A stretch of 64,000 bases of DNA from Streptomyces barkulensis (GCF_002843305.1 NZ_PGSG01000110.1:1-64000), one strand, 5' to 3'; positions 29,330 to 37,033 are shown, numbered from the stretch's first letter. Notes: generated by a model from the sequence alone, not told the origin. Program-made: numbers and translations.

Positions 29330-29343
29330 TGGGAGCGCTCCCA
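29330..29343. promoter_or_regulatory. CebR-type operator before the Cip1-like gene
   Basis: TGGGAGCGCTCCCA, identical to the box before the CE3 gene, 42 bp upstream of the minus-strand ATG (29288). The nearest plus-strand start is over 1.4 kb away, so the target must be the minus-strand gene. Confidence 0.8.
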
Positions 29344-29442
29344 TGCGGTCGTCCGGCACCCTACGGCAACTCACCCTCCACGGAAAAGAGCTGACAGGGG
29401 GAGAGGGGGATATGGGGGGCCGGGGGCCGAACCCGGCGGACG

Positions 29443-30120
29443 TCAGGCCCCGGCGCCGACGCGGGACCGCAGGTTCTGGAACTGGCGCACCTGCATGATG
29501 AAGTGCGCCGGCTCACCCATCAGCAGGTCGAACGGCTTGGTGATGCCCCGCGGCCGGCTCCGGCCGCGGGTGCGGACCACCAGGCGCGTTCCGCCCGCCG
29601 GGACCGGCCGCAGATGGAAGGCCCAGATGCCGTCCATGTACGCCCGGGGCGGGGCGGCGGTCGGCATGTCGAAGGAGTGGCCGGACGGCAGCTCCAGGTC
29701 CGAGCGCAGCACCAGGGTCCGGTTCGGTTCCAGCAGGGCCGCGGTGAACCAGGCGCGGCCGTCGCGCGTCGCGAGCAGCCGCTGCCCCTCCGCCAGGCCC
29801 TGCCACTCGGGCACGAGGCGGTCCGCGCTCGGCTCGCCGTAGTGGTCCAGGCTGTCCCAGCTGTACCAGCCGCCGCGGTCGCCGCCCATCTGGGCCAGCC
29901 AGGCCCAGACCTCCTCGGGCGGTGCCGGGAGGGTGGTGGCCATCGTCGACGAACTGGTGGCGTCGGGGACGAGGTCGTCGCCGGGGTAGGTGCTCGCGGT
30001 CTCCTCCTCGGTCGCGCCCCAGGTCAGCAGCCGGGGGCGGATCCGGAGCGCGTAGAGCGCGGAGGCCGCGGAGGCCATGGTGAGGGGGAGCAGGCGGGCT
30101 CCCCGCCGGTGTCCGCTCAT
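29443..30120 (-). CDS. SRPBCC-fold protein
   Basis: A 225-residue protein. After an N-terminal hydrophobic stretch (LLPLTMASAASALYAL, one possible membrane helix) there is a START/Bet v1-like core: TTLPAPPEEVWAWLAQMGGDRGGWYSWD, then WFTAALLEPNRTLVLRSDLELP and GTRLVVRTRGRSRP. Such folds bind lipids or small aromatic ligands; no ligand is evident. The start is uncertain: ATG 30120 has GGAGG only one base away, and ATG about 14 codons on is an alternative. It is codirectional with nothing obvious upstream. Confidence 0.75.
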   Translation of the reverse strand: MSGHRRGARLLPLTMASAASALYALRIRPRLLTWGATEEETASTYPGDDLVPDATSSSTMATTLPAPPEEVWAWLAQMGGDRGGWYSWDSLDHYGEPSADRLVPEWQGLAEGQRLLATRDGRAWFTAALLEPNRTLVLRSDLELPSGHSFDMPTAAPPRAYMDGIWAFHLRPVPAGGTRLVVRTRGRSRPRGITKPFDLLMGEPAHFIMQVRQFQNLRSRVGAGA

Positions 30121-30188
30121 GCCTCCAGCATCGCGCCGCCGCCCGCGCCCCGCCACTCGTCCGGCGGACGCCCCTGCGGGGGGCCGGT

Positions 30189-30575
30189 TCAGCCCAGCGC
30201 CGCCAGGGCCGCGTCCAGGCGCCGGGTGGCCTCGGAGGCGACGGGCTCCATGGCGGGCAGCCCGGTGAGGGTCACCATGGTGCCGGGGTCGAGGGCCTGG
30301 ACGACCGTCTGGTCTCCGTCGCGGCGCACGACCACGTTGCACGGGAGCAGCAGGCCGATGTCCCGGTCGTTCTCCAGCGCCCGGTGGGCCAGTTGCGGGT
30401 TGCAGGCGCCCAGGATCAGGTAGTCCTCGATGTCCTGGTCGAGCTTCTTCTTCAGGGTGGCGGTGACGTCGATCTCGGTGAGGACGCCGAATCCCTGCTC
30501 GGCCAGCGCGTCGCGCACGGCGGCCACGGTGGTGTCGAAGTCGGTGCTCACCCGGACGGTGCGGTCGTAGCTCAC
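30189..30575 (-). CDS. DUF302 domain protein
   Basis: A 128-residue DUF302 protein: FDTTVAAVRDALAEQGFGVLTEIDV, then LKKKLDQDIEDYLILGACNPQLAHRAL with the family's conserved Cys, and PCNVVVRR. DUF302 proteins are common near sulfur and redox genes and have no established reaction. GTG 30575 has GGAGAG seven bases upstream. It is divergent from the persulfide dioxygenase gene, with an ATACCC/GGGTAT operator between, so the two may share control. Confidence 0.88.
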   Translation of the reverse strand: MSYDRTVRVSTDFDTTVAAVRDALAEQGFGVLTEIDVTATLKKKLDQDIEDYLILGACNPQLAHRALENDRDIGLLLPCNVVVRRDGDQTVVQALDPGTMVTLTGLPAMEPVASEATRRLDAALAALG

Positions 30576-30689
30576 GTCGTGACTCTCCTGTGCTCGTCGG
30601 TTTCGCGGGCCGGTGTGCGGCGTCCGTTTCCGCCCGCCCCGGCGGGTACCCGCCGGGGCGGGGGGCTACGCGGCGCCCTGCTTTCCAGA

Positions 30690-30705
30690 ATACCCCCCAG
30701 GGTAT
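30690..30705. promoter_or_regulatory. CstR/CsoR-type operator (ATACCC-N4-GGGTAT)
   Basis: ATACCCCCCAGGGTAT is a G/C-tract dyad with A/T ends, the form bound by CsoR/CstR/RcnR-family repressors. It lies between the divergent DUF302 and persulfide dioxygenase genes. The cstR-like gene 3 kb downstream has a near-identical box. Confidence 0.75.
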
Positions 30706-30761
30706 GTGTTACGGTGGTGATCACATCCCCCGGGGCAGAGCGATCCGGAAGGAGCAACACC

Positions 30762-32126
30762 GTGTTCTTCGCAGACACCGTGGAGATCCAGGGACTGGGC
30801 AATCGCGGCTACCTGGCCGGGGGCCGGTCGGCGGCCGTGGTGGTGGACCCGCCGCGGGACATCGACCGGATGCTCGCACTGGCGGCCCGGCGGGAGGTGC
30901 GGATCGCCCTCGTCGTCGAGACCCATGTACACAACGACTACGTCACCGGCGGGCTGGAGCTGGCCCGTGTGACGGGCGCGGAGTACCTGGTGCCCGCCGA
31001 CGCCCGTGTGTCCTACCCCCGCACGCCGGTGGCCGACGGCGACACCGCCGGAATCGAGGAGGGGCTGACGCTGCGCGCGCTGGCCACCCCCGGCCACACC
31101 CCGCACCACACCTCCTACGTGCTGGAGGAGGACGGTCGCGCGGTCGCCGTCTTCACCGGCGGCTCGCTGCTGATCGGCGCCGTCGGACGGCCGGATCTGG
31201 TCGAGCCCCGCATGACGCGCGAACTGGCCCGCGCCCAGCACGCCTCCGCCCGCAGGCTGGCCGACGAGCTGGACGACGACGTGCCCGTGATGCCGACCCA
31301 CGGCTTCGGCAGCTTCTGCTCCTCCACCCAGGCCGAGGGCGACTCCACCACCATCGGCAAGGAGCGCGAGGCCAACGACGCGCTGGTCAAGGACGTCGAC
31401 GAGTTCGTCGCCGACCTGCTCGCCGGCCTGGACGACATCCCCGCGTACTACGCCCACATGGGACCGGTGAACTCGGCCGGACCGGAACCGATCGACCTCA
31501 CCCCGCCCCGGCGCGCGGACGCGGAGGAGATCGCCGGCCGGCTGGCCGCGGGGGAGTGGGTGGTGGACCTGCGCAGCCGCGTGGCGTTCGCCGAGGGCCA
31601 TGTGGCGGGCGCGTACAACTTCGAGGCCGACGGCAAGCTCGCCACCTACCTGGCCTGGCTGATCCCCTGGGGCAAGCCGGTCACCCTGCTGGCCGAGAGC
31701 CTCGAACAGCTTGCCGACGCCCAGCGGGAGCTGGCCAGGGTCGGCATCGACCGCCCCGCCGCGGCCGCCACCGGCGGCCCCGCGGACTGGCTCGGCGACG
31801 GCGGGGAGCCGCGCTCCTTCCCCCGGGAGAGCTTCGCCGGGCTGGCCGGCGTCCGCGAGCGCGGCGAGGAGGTGGTGGTGCTCGACGTGCGCCGCGACTC
31901 CGAGCGCGCGAACGGCTATGTCGAGGGGTCGGCCCACATACCCGTCCACCAGCTCCACGAGCGCGTCGCCGAGGTGCCCGACGGGACCGTCTGGGTCCAC
32001 TGCGCCAGCGGGATGCGCGCGACGATCGCCGCCTCGATGCTGGACGCGGCCGGCCGCGAGGTGGTCGCCGTGGACGATCCCTTCGACGCGGCCGAGCAGG
32101 CCGGGCTGACCGTCGTACGGCCCTGA
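30762..32126 (+). CDS. Persulfide dioxygenase-rhodanese fusion (MBL-fold)
   Basis: A 454-residue protein with a metallo-beta-lactamase domain (about 1-240) carrying ETHVHNDYVTGG, GHTPHHTSY, TGGSLLIGAVGRPDL and MPTHGFGSFC, the ETHE1-type iron site of persulfide dioxygenases. Two rhodanese-like domains follow (about 255-350 and 355-454). The first lacks an obvious Cys in its active loop; the second has CASGMRA with the persulfide-carrying Cys. The enzyme oxidises glutathione- or mycothiol-type persulfide to sulfite while the rhodanese part moves sulfane sulfur. GTG 30762 has GGAAGGAG seven bases upstream. It leads an operon with a rhodanese and TauE. Regulation by the CstR-like repressor is inferred. 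Confidence 0.9.
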   Translation: MFFADTVEIQGLGNRGYLAGGRSAAVVVDPPRDIDRMLALAARREVRIALVVETHVHNDYVTGGLELARVTGAEYLVPADARVSYPRTPVADGDTAGIEEGLTLRALATPGHTPHHTSYVLEEDGRAVAVFTGGSLLIGAVGRPDLVEPRMTRELARAQHASARRLADELDDDVPVMPTHGFGSFCSSTQAEGDSTTIGKEREANDALVKDVDEFVADLLAGLDDIPAYYAHMGPVNSAGPEPIDLTPPRRADAEEIAGRLAAGEWVVDLRSRVAFAEGHVAGAYNFEADGKLATYLAWLIPWGKPVTLLAESLEQLADAQRELARVGIDRPAAAATGGPADWLGDGGEPRSFPRESFAGLAGVRERGEEVVVLDVRRDSERANGYVEGSAHIPVHQLHERVAEVPDGTVWVHCASGMRATIAASMLDAAGREVVAVDDPFDAAEQAGLTVVRP

Positions 32127-32162
32127 GGGCCCTCCCGCCCTTTCGCCCTGCCGGCCGCCCTC

Positions 32163-32194
32163 ACCACCCCACCACCCCACCACCCCACCACCCC
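32163..32194. repeat. 8-bp tandem repeat (ACCACCCC), four copies
   Basis: Four exact copies just upstream of the ribosome binding site of the rhodanese gene (GGAGGAGAGC before ATG 32218). In RNA it would be an unstructured C/A-rich stretch, which could aid ribosome loading or change length by slippage. Confidence 0.85.
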
Positions 32195-32217
32195 ACCATC
32201 CACCGGAGGAGAGCACC

Positions 32218-32577
32218 ATGTCCCTGTTCCGCCGCGGCCCCGGCCGCGTCGACCCGGCCGAGGCCAACCGGCGCACCGCCGAGGGCGACGCCGTTTTGCT
32301 GGACGTGCGCGAGGACGCCGAGTGGAAGGCCGGCCACGCCCCGCACGCCGTCCATCTGCCGCTGTCCCGCCTGGCCGAGGGCGCGCAACTGCCCGGTCAT
32401 CTGAAGGACAAGCCCGTGGTGGCCGTCTGCCGTTCCGGCAACCGCTCGCAGAAGGCCGCCAGGCTGCTGGCCGAGCGCGGTGTGGAGGCGGTGGACGTCA
32501 CCGGCGGCATGGCCGCGTGGGAGAGGCAGGGCCTGCCCGTGCGCGACGGGCGCGGGCGCCCCGGCACCGTCGCGTGA
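32218..32577 (+). CDS. Single-domain rhodanese-like sulfurtransferase
   Basis: A 119-residue rhodanese domain: DAVLLDVREDAEWKAGHAPHAVHLPLSRL, then the active loop CRSGNRSQKAA with the catalytic Cys, and GVEAVDVTGGMAAW. It transfers sulfane sulfur, for example from persulfide to acceptors such as thiosulfate or cyanide. ATG 32218 has GGAGGAG about nine bases upstream. Its stop overlaps the tauE-like start by four bases. Confidence 0.92.
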   Translation: MSLFRRGPGRVDPAEANRRTAEGDAVLLDVREDAEWKAGHAPHAVHLPLSRLAEGAQLPGHLKDKPVVAVCRSGNRSQKAARLLAERGVEAVDVTGGMAAWERQGLPVRDGRGRPGTVA

Positions 32578-33338
32578 CCCTCCCGGCCCTGGCCCTGGCC
32601 CTGGCGGCCGGGGCCGTGGTCGGCTGGTCGCTGGGCGCGCTGGGGGCCGGCGGCAGCATCCTGACCGTGCCCGCCCTGATCTACCTGCTCGGCTTCACCC
32701 CGGCCGAGGCCACCACGGCCTCCCTGCTGATCGTCACCGCGACGTCGCTGACGGCCCTGGCCGCACACGCCCGGGCCGGTCAGGTGCGCTGGAAGGCCGG
32801 ATCCGTCTTCGCCGCCGCCGGGCTGCTGCCCGCGGCCGCCGCCGGCGCCGTGGCCACCGAGGTGCCCCCCGCCGTGCTGACCGGAGCCTTCGCGGCCGTG
32901 GCCGCCGCGGCCGCGGCGGTGATGTTCCGCGGCGCGTCGGCGGCCGGCGCGGACGGCGCGGAGAGAGGCGGCGCACGGCCGCTGCGGACCGCCGGAGCGG
33001 GGGCCGGGCTGGGCGCGCTGACCGGACTGCTGGGTGTCGGAGGGGGCTTCCTGGCCGTGCCCGCCCTGCGCACCGTCCTGGCCCTGCCGATGCGGGCCGC
33101 GGTGGGCACCAGCCTGCTGGTGATCGTGGCGAACGCCCTGGCGGCCCTGGCCGCCCGCGGCGACACGGCAGACGGCATCCACTGGGCGGCGCTGCTGCCC
33201 TTCGCCGGCACGGCCGTCCTGGGCGCGTGGGACGGCAGGCGGCTGGCGGCCAGGGTCCCCGCCGGTGTCCTGCAGCGGATCTTCGCGGCCGTACTGCTGA
33301 CGGTGGCCGCCGTGATGCTCGCCGACACCCTGCTGTGA
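32574..33338 (+). CDS. TauE/SafE-family sulfite/sulfonate exporter
   Basis: A 254-residue membrane protein with about eight predicted transmembrane helices and the internal duplication of the family: GALGAGGSILTVPALIYLLGF in the first half and LGVGGGFLAVPALRTVLALP in the second. It probably exports sulfite, the product of persulfide dioxygenase. GTG 32574 overlaps the rhodanese stop. The stop codon is part of the 38-bp palindrome at 33336-33373. Confidence 0.88.
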   Translation: MTLPALALALAAGAVVGWSLGALGAGGSILTVPALIYLLGFTPAEATTASLLIVTATSLTALAAHARAGQVRWKAGSVFAAAGLLPAAAAGAVATEVPPAVLTGAFAAVAAAAAAVMFRGASAAGADGAERGGARPLRTAGAGAGLGALTGLLGVGGGFLAVPALRTVLALPMRAAVGTSLLVIVANALAALAARGDTADGIHWAALLPFAGTAVLGAWDGRRLAARVPAGVLQRIFAAVLLTVAAVMLADTLL

Positions 33339-33373
33339 TCCTTCGCGGGTCCCGCGGGACCCGCGAAGGATCA
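33336..33373. terminator. 38-bp perfect palindrome with both stop codons at its ends
   Basis: It starts TGATCCTTCGCGGGTCCCG and continues with the exact complement, no loop. The first three bases are the tauE-like stop and the last three are the complement of the cstR-like stop. It fills the entire gap between the two convergent genes and can serve as a terminator on either strand. Confidence 0.85.
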
Positions 33374-33661
33374 GGCCAGGGAGAGGAAGAGCTTCTCCAG
33401 CCGGGCCCGCATCTGCTCGCGGTCGAGGGCGGCAGCGGGGTCGCCGTCGGGGCTCTCGGTCAGGCAGTGCTGCAGACCGGTGGCGATGACCGCGAAACCG
33501 GCCTTGTCCAGTGCCCGGGAGGCCGCCGCGAGCTGTGTGACGACCTCCTCGCAGTCCCGCCCCTCCTCGATCATCTTGATCACTCCGGCGATCTGGCCCT
33601 GCGCCCGGCGCAGCCGGTTGACCACCGTCCTCAGTTCCTCGGCCGCCATCGCCAGTTCCAC
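33371..33661 (-). CDS. cstR: CstR-like (CsoR-family) persulfide-sensing repressor
   Basis: A 96-residue all-helical DUF156/CsoR protein: LRTVVNRLRRAQGQIAGVIKMIEEGRDCEEVVTQL, later GLQHCLTES. The two conserved Cys are Cys37 and Cys66, the 29-residue spacing of the family. The copper-ligand His expected 25 residues after the first Cys is Gly62 here, so this lacks the Cu(I) site of CsoR and has the Cys-only pattern of CstR, which senses persulfides. It sits beside persulfide genes and is divergent from a membrane rhodanese with an ATACCC/GGGTAC box between. Autoregulation and control of the 30.7 kb operon are inferred. Confidence 0.85.
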   Translation of the reverse strand: MELAMAAEELRTVVNRLRRAQGQIAGVIKMIEEGRDCEEVVTQLAAASRALDKAGFAVIATGLQHCLTESPDGDPAAALDREQMRARLEKLFLSLA

Positions 33662-33676
33662 GGAACCTCCCCTTTC

Positions 33677-33692
33677 ATACCCCGCCGGGTAC
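33677..33692. promoter_or_regulatory. CstR-type operator (ATACCC-CGCC-GGGTAC)
   Basis: A second dyad of the same form as 30690-30705, with one end base changed, lying between the divergent cstR-like gene (start 33661) and the membrane rhodanese gene (33743). It fits autoregulation plus control of the rhodanese. Confidence 0.75.
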
Positions 33693-33742
33693 CCTACCTG
33701 CCGGGTCGTCCTCCCCCGCGTTCGGAAGGAAACATCTCACAC

Positions 33743-34309
33743 ATGTCCACCGCCCCCGCACTCACCGTCGAACAGAGCAGCCTCCGCATACACGAGCTGA
33801 CCGTCGTCGACGTGCGCACCCCCGGCGAGTACGCCTCCGGCCACCTGCCCGGCGCCCACAACATCCCCCTGGACCATCTCCAGCAGGCACTGCCCGCCCT
33901 GCGGACCGCCTCCGCCCGCGGGGACCTGCTGGTGGTGTGCGCCTCCGGAGCCCGCTCGGAGACCGCCTGCGCCGTCCTGGCCGAGCACGGCATCACCGCC
34001 GCCGCCCTCGAGGGCGGCACCACCGCCTGGACCGAGCGCGGCCACGACCTGCACCGGCCCGCCGGCGCCCGTACCGCCTGGGCCATGGAGCGGCAGGTCC
34101 GGCTCACCGCCGGTTCCCTGGTCCTGCTGGGCCTGATCGCCGGCCGCCGCAAACCGGCCGCTCGCCTGATCTCCGCGGGCATCGCCGGCGGCCTGGTCTT
34201 CTCCGCCCTCACCGACACCTGCGGCATGGCCCGCGTACTGGCCAAACTGCCCCACAACCGCCCCCGGCCCGCCGACCTGGACGCCACCCTGGCCGCCCTG
34301 GCCGGCTGA
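33743..34309 (+). CDS. Rhodanese fused to a DUF2892 membrane domain
   Basis: A 188-residue protein: rhodanese domain (about 8-105; TVVDVRTPGEYASGHLPGAHNIPL and active loop CASGARSETA) and C-terminal DUF2892 with two membrane helices (ERQVRLTAGSLVLLGLIAG and AGIAGGLVFSALTDTCGMA). It likely carries sulfane sulfur at the membrane. ATG 33743 has GGAAGGA about twelve bases upstream. Its divergent position to the repressor and the shared operator place it in the persulfide regulon. Confidence 0.9.
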   Translation: MSTAPALTVEQSSLRIHELTVVDVRTPGEYASGHLPGAHNIPLDHLQQALPALRTASARGDLLVVCASGARSETACAVLAEHGITAAALEGGTTAWTERGHDLHRPAGARTAWAMERQVRLTAGSLVLLGLIAGRRKPAARLISAGIAGGLVFSALTDTCGMARVLAKLPHNRPRPADLDATLAALAG

Positions 34310-34445
34310 CCCGCGCCTCCCCGCGTTCCCGGCCCTCCGCCCGTATGTTCCGGCCCGCCCCGCGGCCCGGTGGTGTCGCACCGGTACTCCGGGGGTACCG
34401 CGGGGCGGGACGGCTTCGAGGCCGTGTACGGATGGGAGGAAGCGG

Positions 34446-35507
34446 ATGTCCGAGATGACCGCGGTGCGGCTCACCGGCTGGCAGAAGCCCCCGGAGGTGA
34501 CCCGGGTCCCGGTACCCGAACCCGGCCCGGGAGAAGCCCTGCTGAAGGTGGCGGGCGCCGGGGTGTGCCACTCCGACCTGCACGTCATGGACTGGCCCGC
34601 CGGCGCGCTGCCCTACGACCTGCCCTTCACCCTGGGCCACGAGACCTCCGGCTGGGTGCACGCCCTGGGGCCGGGCACGCAGAACACCGGGCTGCGCGAG
34701 GGCGACGCGGTGCTGGTCTACGGCCCCTGGGGCTGCGGGGTGTGCCCCGCCTGCGCCCGGGGAGCGGAGAACTACTGCCACCGGGCCGCCGAACTGCGGG
34801 CCGCCGGCGGAGGGCTGGGCCTGGACGGCGGCATGGCCGAGTACATGCTCGTCCCCTCCACCCGGCTGCTCGTACCGCTGGGCGACCTGGACCCGCGCAC
34901 CGCCGCCCCGCTGACCGACGCCGCGCTGACGCCCTACCACGCGGTCAAGCGCTCCCTGCACAAGCTGGTGCCGGGAACGGCGGCGGTGGTGATCGGCGTG
35001 GGCGGGCTGGGACACATGGCCGTCCAGCTGCTCAAGGCGCTGAGCCCGGTCGACGTCATCGCCGTCGACCTCGCCTCCGACAAGCTCGACCTGGCCGCCG
35101 GGGCGGGCGCCGACCACTGCGTGCCCGCCGGGGAGGGGGACGCGGACCGGATCCGCACGCTGACCGGCGGCCTCGGCGCCACCCTGGTGCTGGACTGCGT
35201 CGGCGCCGACGCCACGATGGCCACCGCCGCCGCGTGCGCCGCCGTGGAGGCCGACATCACCGTCGTCGGACTGGCCGGCGGCACACTGCCCGTCACCTTC
35301 GGGGCCGTGCCCTTCGAGGCGGCGGTGTCGATCCCGTACTGGGGCACCCGGCCGGAACTGGCCGAGGTCGTCGCCCTCGCCCGGGCGGGGCGGATCCGCC
35401 CGCATGTGGAGGTGCACCCGCTCGGTGAGGCGGGCGAGGTCTACCAGCGGCTGCGCGACGGCCGGGTCGACGGCCGGGCGGTACTGGTGCCCACCGCCGA
35501 GGCCTGA
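34446..35507 (+). CDS. Zinc-dependent alcohol dehydrogenase (MDR family)
   Basis: A 353-residue medium-chain dehydrogenase. Catalytic zinc ligands lie in GVCHSDLH and GHETSG. The structural-zinc loop has CGVCPACARGAENYC. The Rossmann motif is GVGGLGHMAVQLLKAL. It oxidises or reduces alcohol/aldehyde pairs with NAD(P). A dyad CGGTAC...GTACCG lies at 34382-34400, upstream of the start. ATG 34446 has GGAGGAAGCGG upstream. The HTH-PPOX gene follows on the same strand after 150 bp. Confidence 0.9.
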   Translation: MSEMTAVRLTGWQKPPEVTRVPVPEPGPGEALLKVAGAGVCHSDLHVMDWPAGALPYDLPFTLGHETSGWVHALGPGTQNTGLREGDAVLVYGPWGCGVCPACARGAENYCHRAAELRAAGGGLGLDGGMAEYMLVPSTRLLVPLGDLDPRTAAPLTDAALTPYHAVKRSLHKLVPGTAAVVIGVGGLGHMAVQLLKALSPVDVIAVDLASDKLDLAAGAGADHCVPAGEGDADRIRTLTGGLGATLVLDCVGADATMATAAACAAVEADITVVGLAGGTLPVTFGAVPFEAAVSIPYWGTRPELAEVVALARAGRIRPHVEVHPLGEAGEVYQRLRDGRVDGRAVLVPTAEA

Positions 35508-35577
35508 ACCGCCGGCCGCCCCCGGCCTCGGACCCTGTCCGCGACTGTGCCCCTTCGGCCCCCATGGAGCGGGGCGT

Positions 35578-35607
35578 GATCGGGTACCCGTGCACGGGTA
35601 CCCGATC
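35578..35607. promoter_or_regulatory. 30-bp perfect palindrome before the HTH-PPOX gene
   Basis: GATCGGGTACCCG, TGCA, then the complement. It contains two CGGGTACCCG palindromes 16 bp apart, so it is a palindrome of palindromes. It ends 51 bp before the GTG start. Its form suggests two regulator dimers side by side; the HTH protein itself is a candidate binder. The TACCC...GGGTA arms also recall the CstR-type boxes but with six rather than four bases between. Confidence 0.7.
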
Positions 35608-35658
35608 GCCACGGCGGAGCCCGCACCAGCGGTGGGCTCGAGGAAGGAGGCGGTGGCC

Positions 35659-36324
35659 GTGCCCGACAAGGAGCACCACGAGCTGCCGGACACCGGGGAC
35701 ATCGGCCGGCGGGTGGCCCTCCAGCGCGAGCGGCTGGGCCTCACCCGGGAGGAGGCCGCCGTACGGGCCGGCATGGCGCCGGGATACCTGCAGTACCTGG
35801 AGGAGCACCCGTCGGCCCCGAGCGGGCCGGGACTGCTCAGGCTGGCCGCCGCCCTGGAGACCTCCGTGGAGTGGCTGCGCGGCGGCGGCACCAACACCCC
35901 GCCCGGGCGGGGGCGGGCCGCGGGCCGCCCCCGGTACCTCGAACTCGACGAGGGGGAGTGCTGGGCCAGGCTCTCCACGCACGGCGTGGGGCGCATCGCG
36001 GTCACCACCGCCGACGGGCCCGCCATCATCCCGGTGAACTACCAGGTAGCGGACGGCGCGATCGCCTTCCGCACCAAGCCCGGCTCCGCGCCCTCGGCGG
36101 CCGTGGGGCACGAGGTGGCGTTCGAGGTCGACTACGTGGACGACGCCTTCCGGCGCGGCTGGAGCGTCCTGGTCGTGGGCCGGGCCCGGGCCGCCGGCGC
36201 GGACGAGGCCCGCCATCTGGCCGGACAGGAGCTCAGCGAGCCCTGGGCCGGGGGAGAGGAACGCGACCTGTGGGTGGTCATCCGGGCCGAGCGCGTCACC
36301 GGGCGCCGCATCCACACGGAGTGA
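35659..36324 (+). CDS. HTH (XRE) - pyridoxamine 5'-phosphate-oxidase-like fusion protein
   Basis: A 221-residue protein with an N-terminal helix-turn-helix (about 10-70; RVALQRERLGLTREEAAVRAGMAPGYLQYLE) and a C-terminal split-barrel PPOX-type flavin/F420-binding domain (about 90-215; CWARLSTHGVGRIAVTTADGPAIIPVNYQV, then EVAFEVDYVDDAFRRGWSVLVVGRA). The combination recurs in actinobacteria and suggests a redox- or cofactor-sensing regulator. GTG 35659 has GGAGG eight bases upstream; a GTG two codons earlier is too close to it. Upstream is the 30-bp palindrome, a plausible autoregulatory site. Ligand unknown. Confidence 0.85.
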   Translation: MPDKEHHELPDTGDIGRRVALQRERLGLTREEAAVRAGMAPGYLQYLEEHPSAPSGPGLLRLAAALETSVEWLRGGGTNTPPGRGRAAGRPRYLELDEGECWARLSTHGVGRIAVTTADGPAIIPVNYQVADGAIAFRTKPGSAPSAAVGHEVAFEVDYVDDAFRRGWSVLVVGRARAAGADEARHLAGQELSEPWAGGEERDLWVVIRAERVTGRRIHTE

Positions 36325-36435
36325 CCGGCGGGACGCGACCGTCCCGCCGGGGCGGAGCGCCGTCATCGACAAAAATAATGTGCCAAGCGTACGATAACTC
36401 TGAAGAATCCGAGCAGTACGGACGGAACGGAGACC

Positions 36436-37026
36436 ATGACCACCGGGCAGGCGGAAGAGGCGGAGCAGGCGGAGGAGCCCGGCAGGGCGGCACAGGCCCG
36501 CTACCCCAGGCCCCCGGTGTCGCTGGAGGAGGCCGAGTGGGTGTGGCGGACCCTGGCCTCCCAGGCCATGGAGGAGGGTGCGAAGCCGGAGACGGTGCGG
36601 CTGGCCGTGGTGACCGGCCTGGCCCGGGCCTCCGGCGCACGCTACGGCGACCTGCTGCGGTGCACGGTGCGGTCGCTGGACCTGGGGGCGGGCCGGGTGG
36701 ACGTCGAGCACGGCAAGCACCGCGTCCCGCGGCGGCACGGCCTGGACGCGGGCACGGTGCCGGTGCTGCGCCGCTGGATGGACGTCCGCGCCGACCTGTG
36801 CGCCGAGCTGGAGGGTTCGGTCCCCGAGGCACTGCTGCTGACGGTCCACCACACGCACGACAACGGGGTGACGGTCGCGGCCGGGCTGCCCATCACCCGG
36901 CAGGGTCTGGTGCTCTCCTGGCGCCGCTTCGTGTACCGCACCAACGCCGCCCACGCCGGCCGGCGCCCCCCGCTGCCCACCCGCTTCGAGCAGCTCCGCC
37001 GTGCCTGGACCACCGCCGGGGCGTGA
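36436..37026 (+). CDS. Degenerate tyrosine-recombinase-like protein
   Basis: A 196-residue protein. After an acidic Ala/Glu-rich tail (1-25) comes a helical region and then VTGLARASGARYGDLLRCTVRSLDL, which follows the box I pattern of tyrosine recombinases with its catalytic Arg. VEHGKHRVPRRHGL resembles the Lys beta-hairpin, and LPTRFEQLRRAW the start of box II, but the expected His and the final Tyr nucleophile are absent. The protein ends where the active Tyr would follow. It is therefore a repurposed or truncated integrase fold. The upstream 36361-36420 is unusually AT-rich (ACAAAAATAATG, GATAACTCTGAAGAAT) and probably holds the promoter. A foreign origin is possible. Confidence 0.6.
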   Translation: MTTGQAEEAEQAEEPGRAAQARYPRPPVSLEEAEWVWRTLASQAMEEGAKPETVRLAVVTGLARASGARYGDLLRCTVRSLDLGAGRVDVEHGKHRVPRRHGLDAGTVPVLRRWMDVRADLCAELEGSVPEALLLTVHHTHDNGVTVAAGLPITRQGLVLSWRRFVYRTNAAHAGRRPPLPTRFEQLRRAWTTAGA

Positions 37027-37033
37027 CGCGCGG

